Assembly (NCBI GenBank): GCA_023053685.1
Contig: JALIGW010000001.1
Coordinates: forward strand, 224,276,434 to 224,340,433
Source of the DNA: Diadophis punctatus similis
Lineage: Eukaryota; Chordata; Lepidosauria; Squamata; Dipsadidae
Direction of reading: 5' to 3'
Length of the DNA: 64,000 nt
Part shown: positions 37,384-49,000 of the stretch, piece after piece
Numbering within the stretch: position 1 is the stretch's first letter
Layout of the letters: every line of letters starts with the position of its first letter
The notes under the pieces: model-generated
The model's input: the letters and a program-made list of their open reading frames with translations, nothing else
Told to the model about the DNA's origin: nothing
Databases searched by the model: none
Position numbers and translations under genes: made by a program

Positions 37384-37774
37384 TAAAAACCTACATTGAA
37401 GCCAATCTTTACAAGAATGAAAAAATTAAAAGAACTGTGAAACCATAAAGCTGTAAAGGAGAGGCCTGAAATGTTAATGTTGCAGCTTATTCAGTATAAC
37501 AATTTTCTCAACAAGACTAGAAAATGAGCCCTTTATCAATTCAGTACTGAAGCAGAGAAAATATTCTCCCAGGAATTGTCTCCAAGTCACACCACTGGAA
37601 GGAATTCCTTTCCCTTCTCAATCTACTCCTCTTATTTGAAATGAAAAATGAGATACGGTTTGAATTAAAATCTCAGATAAAACTATATAGTCAATCATTT
37701 TTTAACAAATGACTTTTTAAGGGAGGAGCTTAAGTTTCCAATTATTACAGAAGCAACTTTTTATGTTATCTGCC
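37384..37774. other. Intron of the NLRP-like gene, no feature
   Basis: AT-rich, no transposon or splice-bounded open frame recognised. Confidence 0.45.
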
Positions 37775-38252
37775 CAGGGGTGGGTTCCAACTTACCTTGC
37801 TGCCGGTTCGCTCCCTCCTGTGCTGCGTGGGTACGCCTCATGGGCATGCGCGCGCTTTGAGCGTGCATGCGCAATAGCAAAAAAATTGGAAAAAAATCAA
37901 GAATAAAAAAGCAAAGCCAAAAAGAGATGGCCTCCGCATGCACACTGCCAGAAGTCGGCTTCTGAGCATGCTCAGAAAAAAAAATTGAAAAAAAATTTGA
38001 AAAAAAAAATTGAAAAAAAAAGCCAAAAAAAGATGGCGAGCGCATGCACAGTACAGTGCTGCAAGTTGGCTTCTGAGCATGCTCAGAAGGAAAAAAAATC
38101 GAAAAAATCGAAAAAAATTCAAAAAAATTTCAAAGAAAGGATCGCGGCCCCCACGGACCGGCACCAACTGATCCGTGATGTCATCGTGATGTCACCAGTG
38201 GGTCGCTACCGGTTCAGGCGAACTGGTCCAAACTGGGAGGAACCCACCCCTG
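37775..38252. mobile_element. hAT element with CAGGGGTGGGTT ends
   Basis: Termini CAGGGGTGGGTTCCAACTTA and the inverted AACCCACCCCTG. Flanks are TATCTGCC (37767-37774) and CATCTGCC (38253-38260). Internal A-rich stretches separate three copies of a GAGCATGCTCAGAA-type palindrome. Confidence 0.88.
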
Positions 38253-38260
38253 CATCTGCC

Positions 38261-38644
38261 ATGTAAGAGGGAAAGTTTTACACACAATAAAACTTTCAAA
38301 TGGAACCTTTGAGAGTGTTGAATTAGCTCTTTTTAATTAAAGGGAGAAAGACCCTGAGCTTTGCTATGGCCCAGTGAACTTCCAATCTCTTTAAAGACTG
38401 TCAGGAGTGGGTTATGCATAAAATAATCAAGTTTTTAATTTGTTTATTTAAAATTGTTACAGCCTCTAGATCTCAATAGCAATTGCCTCTCTGATCTTGA
38501 GCTGAGATAAACACTTCCTGGTGATATCATTATCAGGCTCTTTAAGTTTGAGCAGGATTTATTGGTATTGGCCACCCAAAAGGACAACTGCTAATTTTAA
38601 ATCATCCTCCCATCCCACCTAGCCCAAGCTATCTCTTCATCCAA
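38261..38644. other. Intron of the NLRP-like gene, no feature
   Basis: No recognisable repeat or open frame. Confidence 0.4.
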
Positions 38645-38990
38645 TTAGAATAGAGCTGAAGGGATCTTGGAGGTCTTCTAGTCCAGCCCCCTGCTCAATC
38701 AGGAGAACCTATACCATTTCAGACAAGTGGCTGTCCAGTCTCTTCTTAAAAACCTCCAGCGATGAAGCACCCACAATTTCTGAAGGTAAGATGTTCCACT
38801 GCTTAATTGTTCTCACTGTTAGGAAGTTTCTCCTTAATTCCAGGTTGCTTCTCTCCTTGATTAGTTTCCATCCATTGTTTCTTGCCCTGCCCTTTGGTGC
38901 TTTGGAAAATAAGTTGACCCCCTCTTCTTTGTGGCAACCCCTCAAATACTGGAATACTGCTTCTCTTCTAAGGTAATACTTATCTTCACT
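38645..38990 (-). mobile_element. CR1 3' end fragment (minus)
   Basis: Codes for [17 protein letters not shown] and [17 protein letters not shown] on the minus strand and ends in the CR1 terminus CTAGAAGACCTCCAAGATCC. Same family as 16600-18052. Confidence 0.88.
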
Positions 38991-39151
38991 TCTAAGGACT
39001 GAAAGCCATCTTTAACTTACCTGCCCAAAGACACTTATGCATGCTCCCAAGTGACATTTTTCTTTTCTCTTATTATATTTGAGACATTAAATTATAGAAT
39101 AGTAGTGACAGGAGCTAAATGAAATGTTCAACAGACTTTCAAAATACTTAC

Positions 39152-40835
39152 TCATTTTCTGAAAGAAATGATTCTGTCTCCATATGACGTCGAAAATCAT
39201 CACAGTAAAAAAATAAGTTCTTTAAATTCTGGCAGTGTTGTATACAATAGCTGAGGATCATCAATTCCATATCAGAGTTCCAAGTATGATGTATTTTAGT
39301 GATACCACATAGTGCATGTTTTATAAAATTATCATCTTGTGTCTCATATAAACAACCAAACATTTCTTTTTGCAATTGGAAATTATATATCCTTTTTTTA
39401 AAATGATCTTTCACCCAGTCTAACACGAATTCTTTATTCTTAGGAGAAATTTCCCATCCAAATTTTTTTTTCAACTCTTCCATTTTTTCCCCTTCATTTA
39501 AAAAACCAAAGAGGAAGCGAAATCCTATTGCAAAATCAGTCCTAAAAGATTTATGTCTTTCTAATAATGTCTGCAAATTTTCATTCAGATTTTGAGAATG
39601 CTGCTCATCTCCTTCTTCTAGGACATAAAACAAAGCAGCAAAAAACTCCTGGAAACTTAAATGAATAAAGCTGTAGGTTTGAATGCAATCAATGTCCTCT
39701 TTGAAGATGCTCTGATTCAGAAAAAGGGGGATGTAATCTTTTTGATCTAAATTGTGCTTCTTGACTTCTTCTTCCATAAACAATATTTTCTTTTTCAGGA
39801 TTCCTTCTGCAGCCAAAGAGCAGAAGCCTTTCACATTTGATTGGACATCCTGTTTGGGTTCTTTATGGTGAAACTTTAACAAACTGGAGAGATACAGCAT
39901 ATAGATTGCAGTGAGAGTGTATGGTGTCTTCTGAAGATCCTTGCCTCTCTCCATCTCTTGTTTTATAACTGTACAGATGATCCAGCTCACAAGGGGAATG
40001 ACACACATGGTGAAAAGGGTATCATTTTGTTTAACAAATCTGAGAGCTTGAATTGCTTGGTCTTTATTTCCAAAAAACTTGTAGAAATATTCTTCTGTTT
40101 CCTTTGTAGAAAATCCCAGTATCTCAAAATAACCTGGGCGCTCTAGACATTGATGGAGTTTCTCCAAAGCAGTTGGTCTTGTTGTGATTATAAGAGAGGA
40201 TTTAGGAAGAAGCTTTTTTTGAAATAAACTGCTCAAAAGAATTCTCACTGGCTCCTTCTTCCAGGGATCAGAGCAAAAGGAATCTTTGGACTGATCAAAG
40301 GAATACAATTCATCAAACCCATCAATTATGAACAGAAGCTTGTCTTCATTCTTCAGTATGTTTGGAATGACATTTTTCAATTCGTGACACTTGAGCCATC
40401 CTTCTGAAATTATCTCTGCAATGCTATGCATCTCTGTCTCTGCATGGAGATTCATCTTTCTACAGCAAATATAGAAAACATAATTAAATTTGTCCTGGTA
40501 AAGTTGTTGAGAAGCCCAATCAAACATGATTTTTTTGGCCATTATGGTTTTTCCAATTCCTGCAGCTCCTTGCAACACAACAACTTGTGGAATTAATCCA
40601 TGTTTATCAGGGTTAAATAATGTTTCAATGCTGGTTGAAGACTCAGCTCTTTTGCTGATCATTTCACGATGTTTCCTTCCTATTGCCAGAATTTCATCTT
40701 CTCTCTCCTCTTTAGATAGGTGATAATCTAGGATCATTAGCTTTGAGTATCTCTGATTCAAGAGCACATATTCACCTAGAACAGCATTAGGATCTTTCAT
40801 TGTTTCAATTTTGTTTTTAATGTAGTTTCTGTAAT
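39152..40835 (-). CDS. NLRP-like gene, FISNA-NACHT-winged-helix exon
   Basis: One open exon of 1,684 bp, about 561 codons. It starts after a CTTCCTTTAG acceptor and ends at a GTAAGT donor (39151-39146). Domains in order: FISNA, with the characteristic YRNYIKNKIE start and LGEYVLLNQRYSKL; NACHT NTPase with Walker A GAAGIGKT (about 40569-40546) and Walker B LLFIIDGFDEL (about 40338-40306); sensor-like IITTRPTAL; NAD/winged-helix segments ending FIHLSFQEFFAALFYVLE; then a helical stretch leading to the LRRs. The nucleotide-binding residues look intact, so the exon could encode a working switch. NLRP genes usually carry this block as one large exon, and the length fits. The open frame contrasts with the broken transposon genes around it. 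An ATG at 40800 is internal to the exon, not the start. Confidence 0.93.
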
Positions 40836-41269
40836 CTAAAGGAAGAATGAATTAAATTAGAAGTGTGAAAAATAAGACCTGCACAAGACTCTCAATTAAG
40901 TGTTTTGTCTGTGTATCTTTCTCCTTGAAGAAAGATACACCCCCCATCCACCCTCTGGATTAATGTGTTGAGGAAAGTTGTAGGATTCTTTGTTAGTTGG
41001 TTTGTCAGAATTGATGTGAATAGGCAAATACTTGTTAATAAGTACATTAAATATTTATCATTTTCAAACTCTTTTTATTTCACACATTTCTCAAATGATT
41101 GCATGAAATACTAACAGGTTATATAAGGTTCTTTCTTTGGACTTTGATAGATGGGTATTTTTAAATATTACCCCCTTGGGATATGGTAAATATTCTCAGA
41201 ATGAGTGTAATTCCCAGCATACTTCATATTTAGTGTGGATTGTTTTTTATTGACAGAGAGAAACACACA

Positions 41270-41330
<61 letters not shown>

Positions 41331-41560
41331 TGGATTTTCCACAATTAAATATGTACTTCAGTAAATTTCCTTGGAGGTTCTTCAATTCAAACGATCTATT
41401 TCTACATATCCCATTCAACATATCTTTAAAAAGATGCAGTTGTTATTAAAATGTGAGGTTTTGATTTCCAAAATTCAGAATTATACAAATATGCATATGT
41501 ATTGATGATACCAAATTTGGAACAATTTCATTCAGCATAAATTCTCTCTCCTAGGCCCTT
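40836..41560. other. Start of NLRP intron 1, with an (AC)n run
   Basis: Contains a (CA)n microsatellite at 41261-41329 and otherwise AT-rich unique sequence. Confidence 0.6.
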
Positions 41561-41866
41561 TTAGAATATATATATTCTAAAGTGGGAGAGGCTTTGCGAG
41601 TTGAATGTTTTGCATGCTTTCGCTTTTGCTGTAACTGCTTGGGAGTTTAGGGGGAGGGCGAAAGGGTCATCTGCACAGGCTCCATCTCAGCCGGTCCCAG
41701 CCTGGAATTCAAGGTCACAGGGTTCCTAGGATGACCTCTTCTCACCATCAGCCTCGGAGTTTTTCAAAACACCTTTGCGGCATTTTACTGGCTACTGATG
41801 GACATGGGGCATTGGGGTGGGAATCAGGGTAGGGTTCCCAAATTTTTTACTACCACTCTGTGGGCG

Positions 41867-41990
41867 TGGCTTATTTTGTGGGTGTGGCTTGATGGCCATG
41901 TGACTGGGTGGCCGTGGCTTCATGGTCATGTGACTCAGCAGGCGAGGCTTGGTGGTCATGTGACTGGGTGGGCGTGGCCAACTCAATGTC
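41867..41990. repeat. 30-bp minisatellite, about four copies
   Basis: The unit resembles GGTGGGCGTGGCTTGATGGT then CATGTGACTG. Copies differ at a few positions. Confidence 0.8.
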
Positions 41991-42194
41991 ACTCACGTCA
42001 AGGGGTGCCTCACCTGGCCCCTCTCCTCCCAGCCATTCCTTGTCACACCCAGCCTCAACGAATCTACAGTTCTGTAAAAATATTGTTCACCATTTTTCAA
42101 CTTTATTATCTACATACTATAGATGTACTTTCATGGACCACTGAAAGGAGGAAATGGCTCACATGCTTTGCCCAAGAGTGTGATAGGTAACAGG

Positions 42195-42345
42195 CTTTTA
42201 TGTGGCTGCCAGAAAGAAGGGGGGGCAATGTATTTTCCAAAGTACCAAAAGGCAAAACAAGAAGCAATGGATGGAAACAGAACAAAGAGAGAAGCAACCT
42301 AAAACTAGGGAGAAACTTCCTGACAGTGAGAACCAAAATAGAAAT
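42195..42345 (+). mobile_element. CR1 fragment (plus)
   Basis: Across frames it codes for the CR1 C-terminal motifs FSKVPKGKTRSNGWK and RNFLTV. Degraded. Confidence 0.65.
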
Positions 42346-42659
42346 ATTTCAGTCATAATTTCAGATATAAAAAGCATTCATGTAATACAACCTGCATATT
42401 GTTCAAAACAGTAATCAGTATTATGGCTGATGTGGCTGGTTATGGAATATCATATTAAGCTGGACTTATGCAACCTGATGTACAAAATAAACACACATAT
42501 ATTTATGCTCTGGACTATAGACATTGAATGCATGTAAATCTCTGAAAAATATGTGGTAGCCCTGGGCAAAAGAAAGGCAGTAAAATCACTCTACTGTAAA
42601 ATAGTATAAAATATTAACACATGATAAAGAATGGAACAATTAAAAATAATACTAGAGTA

Positions 42660-42810
42660 TTCTTTCTCTCTCTCTCCCTTCCTTCTTCTTTCTTTCTCTT
42701 TCTTTCTCTCCTCACTCTCTCTCTCCTTTCCGCTTTCTTTCTTTCTTTCTCTGTCTCTGTCTCTTTTTTTCTTTCTCTGTCTCTTTCTTTTTTTCTTTCT
42801 TTCTTTTTAA
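42660..42810. repeat. CT/CTTT-rich polypyrimidine tract
   Basis: A mixed (CT)n, (CTTT)n array. Confidence 0.9.
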
Positions 42811-43107
42811 GTCACTCTAAGGTTTGATGAAAGCAGTGACAAGCTTAGGGTGAATTAAGTCTTTCTCCAAAACTTAAACCAGGATTCCAACAAAAACCTC
42901 TAGGTCAGCATCAAACAAGGGATGGAAGGCAAGCCAGGCTAGGAGGCATCAGAAAGGAAGGCTAGGATGAGGGATGTCTATGGGGATTCTCGGTCATCCA
43001 GGTTGCCACAAAGATGCTTTTTTTTTCAAGAGGCAGCTGGACTTCCTGCTTTTTCTTCTAAGACCTTTCGCTTCTCCTCCAAGAAGCTTCTTCAGCTCCT
43101 CCCAGAA

Positions 43108-43200
43108 CAGAGGTCTTCAAAATTGGCAACTTTAAGACTTGGGGACTTCAACTCCCAGAATTCTATGCTGGCTGGAGTTTGCCAAGTTTGAGGACCCGTG
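43108..43200. mobile_element. hAT MITE, CAGAGGTCTTCAAA family
   Basis: Flanks TCCCAGAA and TCCCAGAG form an 8-bp duplication with one change. The ends match the hairpin at 12490-12595. Confidence 0.85.
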
Positions 43201-43244
43201 TCCCAGAGGATTGAGCTGGGAGGTGGGAAGGGGCACAGCGCAAT

Positions 43245-43575
43245 GTGCAGAAATGCCTGGAATCATTGCTGCCAGTTTTGGAGCTTCTCTGACTGCTGAA
43301 GTGGGGGGGGGGGGAATGAGGATAGCTCCTGCTGGGCGGTCCCCCTCCCCTCAGCAGTCAGAAAAGCTCCCAACATGCAGAAATGCCTGGGATCATTGAT
43401 GGCAGTTTCAGAGCTTCTCTGACTGCTGAGGTGGGGGGGGAATGAGGATAGATCCTGCTGGGCGGTCCCCCTCCCCTCAGCAGTCAGAAAAGCTCGCAAC
43501 GTGCAGAAACGCCTGGGATCATTGCTGGCAGTTTCGGAGCTTCTCTGACTGCTGAAGGGGGGGAACGGGGATAGC
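43245..43575. repeat. Tandem array of about 128-bp units, each with an internal palindrome
   Basis: CAGAAA.GCCTGG recurs at 43248, 43378 and 43504. In each unit AGCTTCTCTGACTGCTGA faces its own inverted copy TCAGCAGTCAGAAAAGCT across a G-run. Confidence 0.88.
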
Positions 43576-43576
43576 T

Positions 43577-43943
43577 CAGGAGTGGGTTGTGACTTACCTC
43601 GCTACCAGTTTGCTTCCTCCTGCCACGCGGTGCAAAAAACAAAGCCGGAAAACAGATGGGGGCCACATGCACAGTGCCGGAACTCAGCTTCTGTGCATGC
43701 TCAGAAGGGGGAATTTTTTAAAAAAAAAAACCATCCAAAACGAAATGACGATGCATGCCCAGTGCCTAAAACTCGGCTTCTGTGCATGCTCATTAGAAGA
43801 AAAATTAAAAAATCCCCCAAAATTCAAAAAAAATTCGGAGAAAAAAATGGCGGCACCCAGGGACCGGGACCGGCTGATGACGTCACTAGCAGGCTACTAC
43901 CGGTGCACCCGCACCGGGGCACATCGGGAGGAACCTACTACTG
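43577..43943. mobile_element. Diverged hAT element related to 37775-38252
   Basis: Ends CAGGAGTGGGTTGTGACTTA and the inverted GAACCTACTACTG. It shares GAGCATGC-type internal repeats and A-rich spacers with the copy at 37775. Flanks do not clearly match. Confidence 0.65.
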
Positions 43944-44059
43944 GTGGGAGTTGAAGAGAAAAGTTAGCCTAAGGCTTCACACATGTGTGAAAAATGTGAA
44001 GAAGAAACAGAGAAGAGGTTTTTTAAAAAAATAAACAATGAATTGAGACTACTGGAAGG

Positions 44060-44280
44060 CCATCCCAAGGATAGGAGAGAAGGAGGAGGAAGAGGAGGAA
44101 AGAAGAAAGGGAGAGGAGAGGAGGGTAAGGAAGAGGAAAAAGGATAGAAGAGAAGGTAAGAGGAGGGAGGAGGAGAGGAATAGGGGAGGGGAAAGGGAAT
44201 GGAAGTTGAGAAGGACGGAAGGGAGGGAGAGGAAAGTAAGAAAGGTAGAAGGGGAGGAGAAAAGGGAGAAGGGTTGTGGG
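44060..44280. repeat. Purine-rich (GGAGA)n-like tract
   Basis: Over 200 bases are almost purely A and G on the plus strand. The proline/leucine open frame on the other strand is an artefact. Confidence 0.85.
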
Positions 44281-44440
44281 AAACAAAAAGGTTAAGGGAT
44301 GGCCAAAAAAAAGCAGCCTGTATAATTGTCTTAATAAAATAGAGAATATGTATGGGAGTATTGTATTAGGAATGAGAAAATGAAATGGTATATTTGTGAA
44401 TGTAAATATGTGAAATAAAATAAAAAACTTTGTGGGGGGG

Positions 44441-45345
44441 AAAAGGATGGACTAGCTTGGGTAGGGGCCAAGCTATATGTGCCTGCCAGTCAGAGACTTA
44501 AAGTTATACAAGTGTGCCATGATGCCAAACAGGTGGGACATTTTGGGTTTGTAAAAACTTTACACCTCATAAAAAGGCAATTTTGGTGGTTTCCCTCAAA
44601 AAGGACATTGAAAGTTATGTTTCCAGCTGCCCTATTTGTGTTTCCGCGAAGCAAAGGCAAGGGAAGACATCAGATCTCCTCCAAACTGTAGCTGAGCCCT
44701 CAGCACACTGGACAGAGATCTCTATGGGCTTTATCATGGAATTCTCTGAAAGCTCAGGGAACACAGTAATTTGGGTCATAATGGACTTTTTCTCTAAGTA
44801 GCTCCATTTTATCCCCTGCCAAAAGATCCCCACAGCTAAAGGACTGCCAAAGATGTTTCTACACACATCTATTGATTACATGGTACTCCACAGTGAATAA
44901 TCTCCAACAGGAGGATTCCAATTCACTTCTAAATTTTGGAGAGCTTTTTTGGACTTACTAGGTACTGAACAAGGACTAGGTTCTAGTCACCATCCTCAAA
45001 CTAATGGTTGGAATCAAAGGATCCAATTCGGTTCTGGAACAATACCTGAGATGCTTTATCAATTATCAACAAGACAATTGGACTGACCTCTTGCTGTTTG
45101 CTGAAGTTGCTTACAACAATGCAGTGCACCGTAGCACCAGTTTCACTTAGTTACAAATAGCTACAGGACGAGAATTCAAACCTATGCCTGAATTACCAGT
45201 GAAAGATCCTGTAATTCAATCATTAAAAGAGTGGATTATTCAAGTATAAAACACCTGGCCTGTTGTACAAAAGGCCCTCACTGAAGCTAGGAATGCTTAC
45301 AAAGTCCAGGGTGATTTTTAAAAAAGGGTTGAATCTTAGGAATTT
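44441..45345 (+). pseudogene. Ty3/gypsy integrase fragment
   Basis: Codes across frames for the integrase zinc domain (CHDAKQVGHFGFVKTL, then SYVSSCPICVSAKQRQG) and the core start (HWTEISMGFI, VIWVIMDFFSK). Later come HHPQTNG, FINYQQDNWTDLLLFAEVAYNNA and a tail resembling KVQGD. Stops and frame changes are frequent. Both ends are missing, and copia-2 begins directly at its right side. Confidence 0.82.
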
Positions 45346-45910
45346 TGTTGGAATATTCATGATCTGAAAGAGTTATGTGGTAACTCAGTCAGCCAATGTG
45401 AGTAAAGTGCTACTGAGCATGTGTAAAGAATTAAGCTAGGAGCTGGACGTGTTCTCCAGTCTCGGCCTATTTCTGTATCTCTCGGTGTAAAGTCTTCATT
45501 GTACTATGATGTCTGGAAGAAGTATGCTTTCTACTTGCTGTAAAGAAGAATGTATGGTACTGTAAATATTTATTTATTTATTTATTTATTTTGTGAGATT
45601 TATATACTGCCTCACAGTGCAAGCACTCTCTAAGCGATTTACACCAGTAAGCAATGTATATTTATATTGCCCCCAACAATCTGGGCCCTCATTTTACCTA
45701 CCTCGGAAGGATGGAAGGCTGAGTCAAAACCTTGAGCCGGTGAGATTTGAACCACTGACCTGTGGATCACAGTCAGCTAAAGTGACCTGCAGTATGGCCT
45801 CTAACCGCTGCACCACCTCGGCTCTTAAATATTTTGATATGATTATAAAGAAGTTATTTAATTCAGCTAAAGGAAATCAACTGTGTGAGCTTCTGATTTA
45901 TTCTGCAACA
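45346..45910 (+). repeat. Copia-2 5' LTR (about 300 bp plus a SINE)
   Basis: Starts TGTTGGAATATTC and ends TTCTGCAACA, inverted termini TGTTG/CAACA. A SINE at 45572-45825 lies between TAAATATTT repeats (45563-45571 and 45826-45834). Confidence 0.8.
45572..45825 (-). mobile_element. tRNA-derived SINE (minus) in the copia-2 LTR
   Basis: Nearly the same sequence as 4410-4661, with A and B boxes on the minus strand and an (AAATA)n tail. The TSD is TAAATATTT. Confidence 0.88.
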
Positions 45911-45931
45911 GAGAATTAAAATTCTCTGATA

Positions 45932-45945
45932 GGTTATGGGCCGAG
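45932..45945 (+). promoter_or_regulatory. Copia-2 primer binding site, initiator tRNA-Met half
   Basis: GGTTATGGGCCGAG differs by one base from the copia-1 site. It lies 21 bases from the LTR end across a small palindrome (GAGAATTAAAATTCTC). Confidence 0.75.
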
Positions 45946-46030
45946 AGCACACTAAGGACTGCATAGTAATTTAAAGCTGGAAGAAATTGCCTGTGTTTAG
46001 AAAGTATAAAAACAGGGCAGAATTAGCAGA

Positions 46031-49000
46031 ATGGCTGCAATGGAATTTAAGGAAAGCTCTGTGCCTCGTTTGGGCCAGAAGAATTACATTGTTGTTGTTT
46101 TTAAATAATTTTTATTAAGTTATTTACATTAAAAGAACAACAACCAAAAAACAACAAAAACACAACAAACATAAAAACATAAAAAACACATACAGCTGTA
46201 AACTTCAACCTCTATGGTTATCTTACAGCGATTTTATATTGATAATTTATATCTATATAATTTTTAATTCATTTGTTTTCAATATTTATATAACATATAT
46301 TGTATAATAGATATTAATAGATATTAAAGAAAGCCGTGATAGATTAAAAAAAGTATAATTCTTATTAATAATAAAATAATATAGTAAATATCTTTTAAAA
46401 TTGTACAGTATAATCAAATATTTCTCAGATATAATTATACATAATCTCATATATATTATAGTATATATTCTATATTAGTCACTTTTGTTTTCATTTTTCA
46501 TACCAATCATAAAATGTATTCCAAATTTCGTAATACTCAGAGTCCTCCTTTCCTTTTAGTTCCATTGTCAGTTTGTCCAATTCTGCACATTCCAGAATTT
46601 TCCTAATTACAGTGTTTTCATTTGGGACATCATTCTGTTTCCAATGTTGTGCAATAGTTATTCTTGCTGCGGTTAGGATATGTAACATAATATAGTGATG
46701 TTTTTTCTCCATTTTCTGATTAATGATTCCCAGCAGAAATGTTTCTGGTTTTGTAACTATTTCTTGTTTAGTAATTTCTGTTAACCAAATTTTAATTATA
46801 TTCCAAAAGTTTTTTATTTTTGGACAGGTCCACCACATATGAAAATAAGATCCTATTTTATATTGCCATTTCCAACAGTTAGGTGTTAAATTTTTATACA
46901 TTTTGGCCAGTCTCGCCGGAGGAAGGTGCCATCTATAATATAATTTGCAGAGGTTTTCTTTGTATGAAACTGATTTGGTCATTTTGTAATTATGGTTCCA
47001 ATTTTTTTCCCATTGATCCAAATGTATATTATGTCCGAAATTTTTAGCCCAACTAATCATATTTCCCTTCACTTTTTCTTCTTGCATTTTATATTTTAAC
47101 AAGAATTTGTATAATTTAGTTATTATTTTCTTTTCTTGACCCAATAAAATTTTATCCAATTCTAATTTTTCTCTTTGTATTCAATAATTTCTCTTGTCAC
47201 TCTCTAATCTATTTTTAATTTGGAAGTATGGCCACCAATCTATTTTAATTCCTTCTTGTTCTAATTTATGTATAAATTTTAAGGCTCCTCCTTCCTCTAA
47301 TATTTCCTCATAGATGACCATTTTATTCAAATTTGTTGTGTTGGGGTGTGTGATAGCTTCCATGCCGGAAAACCATTTTGGTATTTTTATGTAGTGGTGT
47401 TTTTTGGTTTTAAGCCAAATTCCAAGTAATGAGTCTCTGATTTTATGTCTTTGAAAATATGAGTGAGTTTTGTGCTTATCATCCCAGAGGAATCCGTGCC
47501 AACCTAAGTGTAGGTCATATCCCTCGAGCGTCAGTAGTCGTCTATTTTTAAGCTGTATCCAATCTTTTACCCATGCTAGAGCAGCTGCTTGATAATATAA
47601 TTCAAAATCTGGTAGTCCAAAGCCCCCCTAGTTTCTATTATCTTGTAAACATTTTAATTTAATTCTGGGTTTCTTCCCTACCCATATGAATTTAACTAAT
47701 ATTTTATTTAATTATTCAAAATATTTTTTCTCTAATTTAATTGGCACAGTTTGGAAGAGATACAGGATTTGTGGTAATATAGTCATTTTAATTGCTGCAA
47801 TTCTTCCAATAAGGGAAATTTGTAATTTATTCCATTTCTCTAGTTTCTTTTCAATTTGCTTTAGTAATTTCGTATAGTTATCTTCTTTATTGTAGTGCAC
47901 TTCGCTGATAAGTTTATTCCTAAATATTTTACTTTCTTTACAATTTGCATTTCCAATTTCTCTTCTAATTCTTTATTCTGTATAGCCGTCAGGTTTTTAG
48001 TTATTATTTTAGTTTTCTGTTTATTAATTCTTAGACTGGATACCTTTCCAAATTTATTTATTTCTTTTAACAAAACTGGCCCTACTTCTAATGGTTCTTC
48101 TATATTAAAAATCAAATCATCAGCGAATGCCTGTAATTTGTATTCTTGTTCTCTAATTTTAAGTCCTTTTATTTCATTATTTTCCCTTACCCTCTGTAGT
48201 AATATTTCTAATGATAAAATAAATAATAAGGGAGACAGTGGACAACTTTGTCAAACTCCTTTTTCTATATTAAAGCAACTAGTCATTTCTCCGTTAATAA
48301 TTTTGGCAGTCTGCTTTAAATATTTTGTTTTAATTGTTCTTATATATTTTTCTCCAAAATTCATTTTAATTATTGATTTGTTATGAAATCCCAATTCAGA
48401 TTATTGAATGCTTTTTGGGTATCTAAGAATATGAGTGCCACGGATTCCCCTGGGTGTGTCTCATAATATTCCAAAATATTCAGAACTGTTCTTATATTGT
48501 TTTTTATATATCTGCTCAGTAAAAAACCATTTTGATCTGGGTGTATAATTTCAATAAGTGTTTTTTTCAATCTTTCTGCCATTATTGAAGCAAAAATTTT
48601 GTAATCAGAGTTTAGCAGTGAGATTGATCTATAATTCTGGATCTTATGTTTTATTGTAGCATCTTTTGGAATTATGGTTATCAGTGCCTCTGTCCAAGAA
48701 TGGGGAATTTCCCCTTTAGTTAAAACTTCATTATATGTTGTTAGTAGTATATTTTTCAAAGATATTTGTAGTTCTTTATAGTATTCTGCTGGGATTCCAT
48801 CAGGTCCAGGAGTTTTGTTATTTTTTTTTTTGGTTCTGAATTGCTCTTTCTATTTCTACTGATGTTATTTCTTCGTCCATTATATCTTTTATAGATATAA
48901 TTTGTGGAATGTTAGAATGTTGTAAGTAGTCTTGTATATCTTTTTTGTTGAATGTTATCCTTACTATATAACTCACTAAAATATTCTCTTGCTATTTTCT

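Noticed and set aside
43248..43575. Regular repeats that could suggest a CRISPR-like array
   Set aside because: Units are about 128 bp tandem copies with no unique spacers, in a vertebrate intron.
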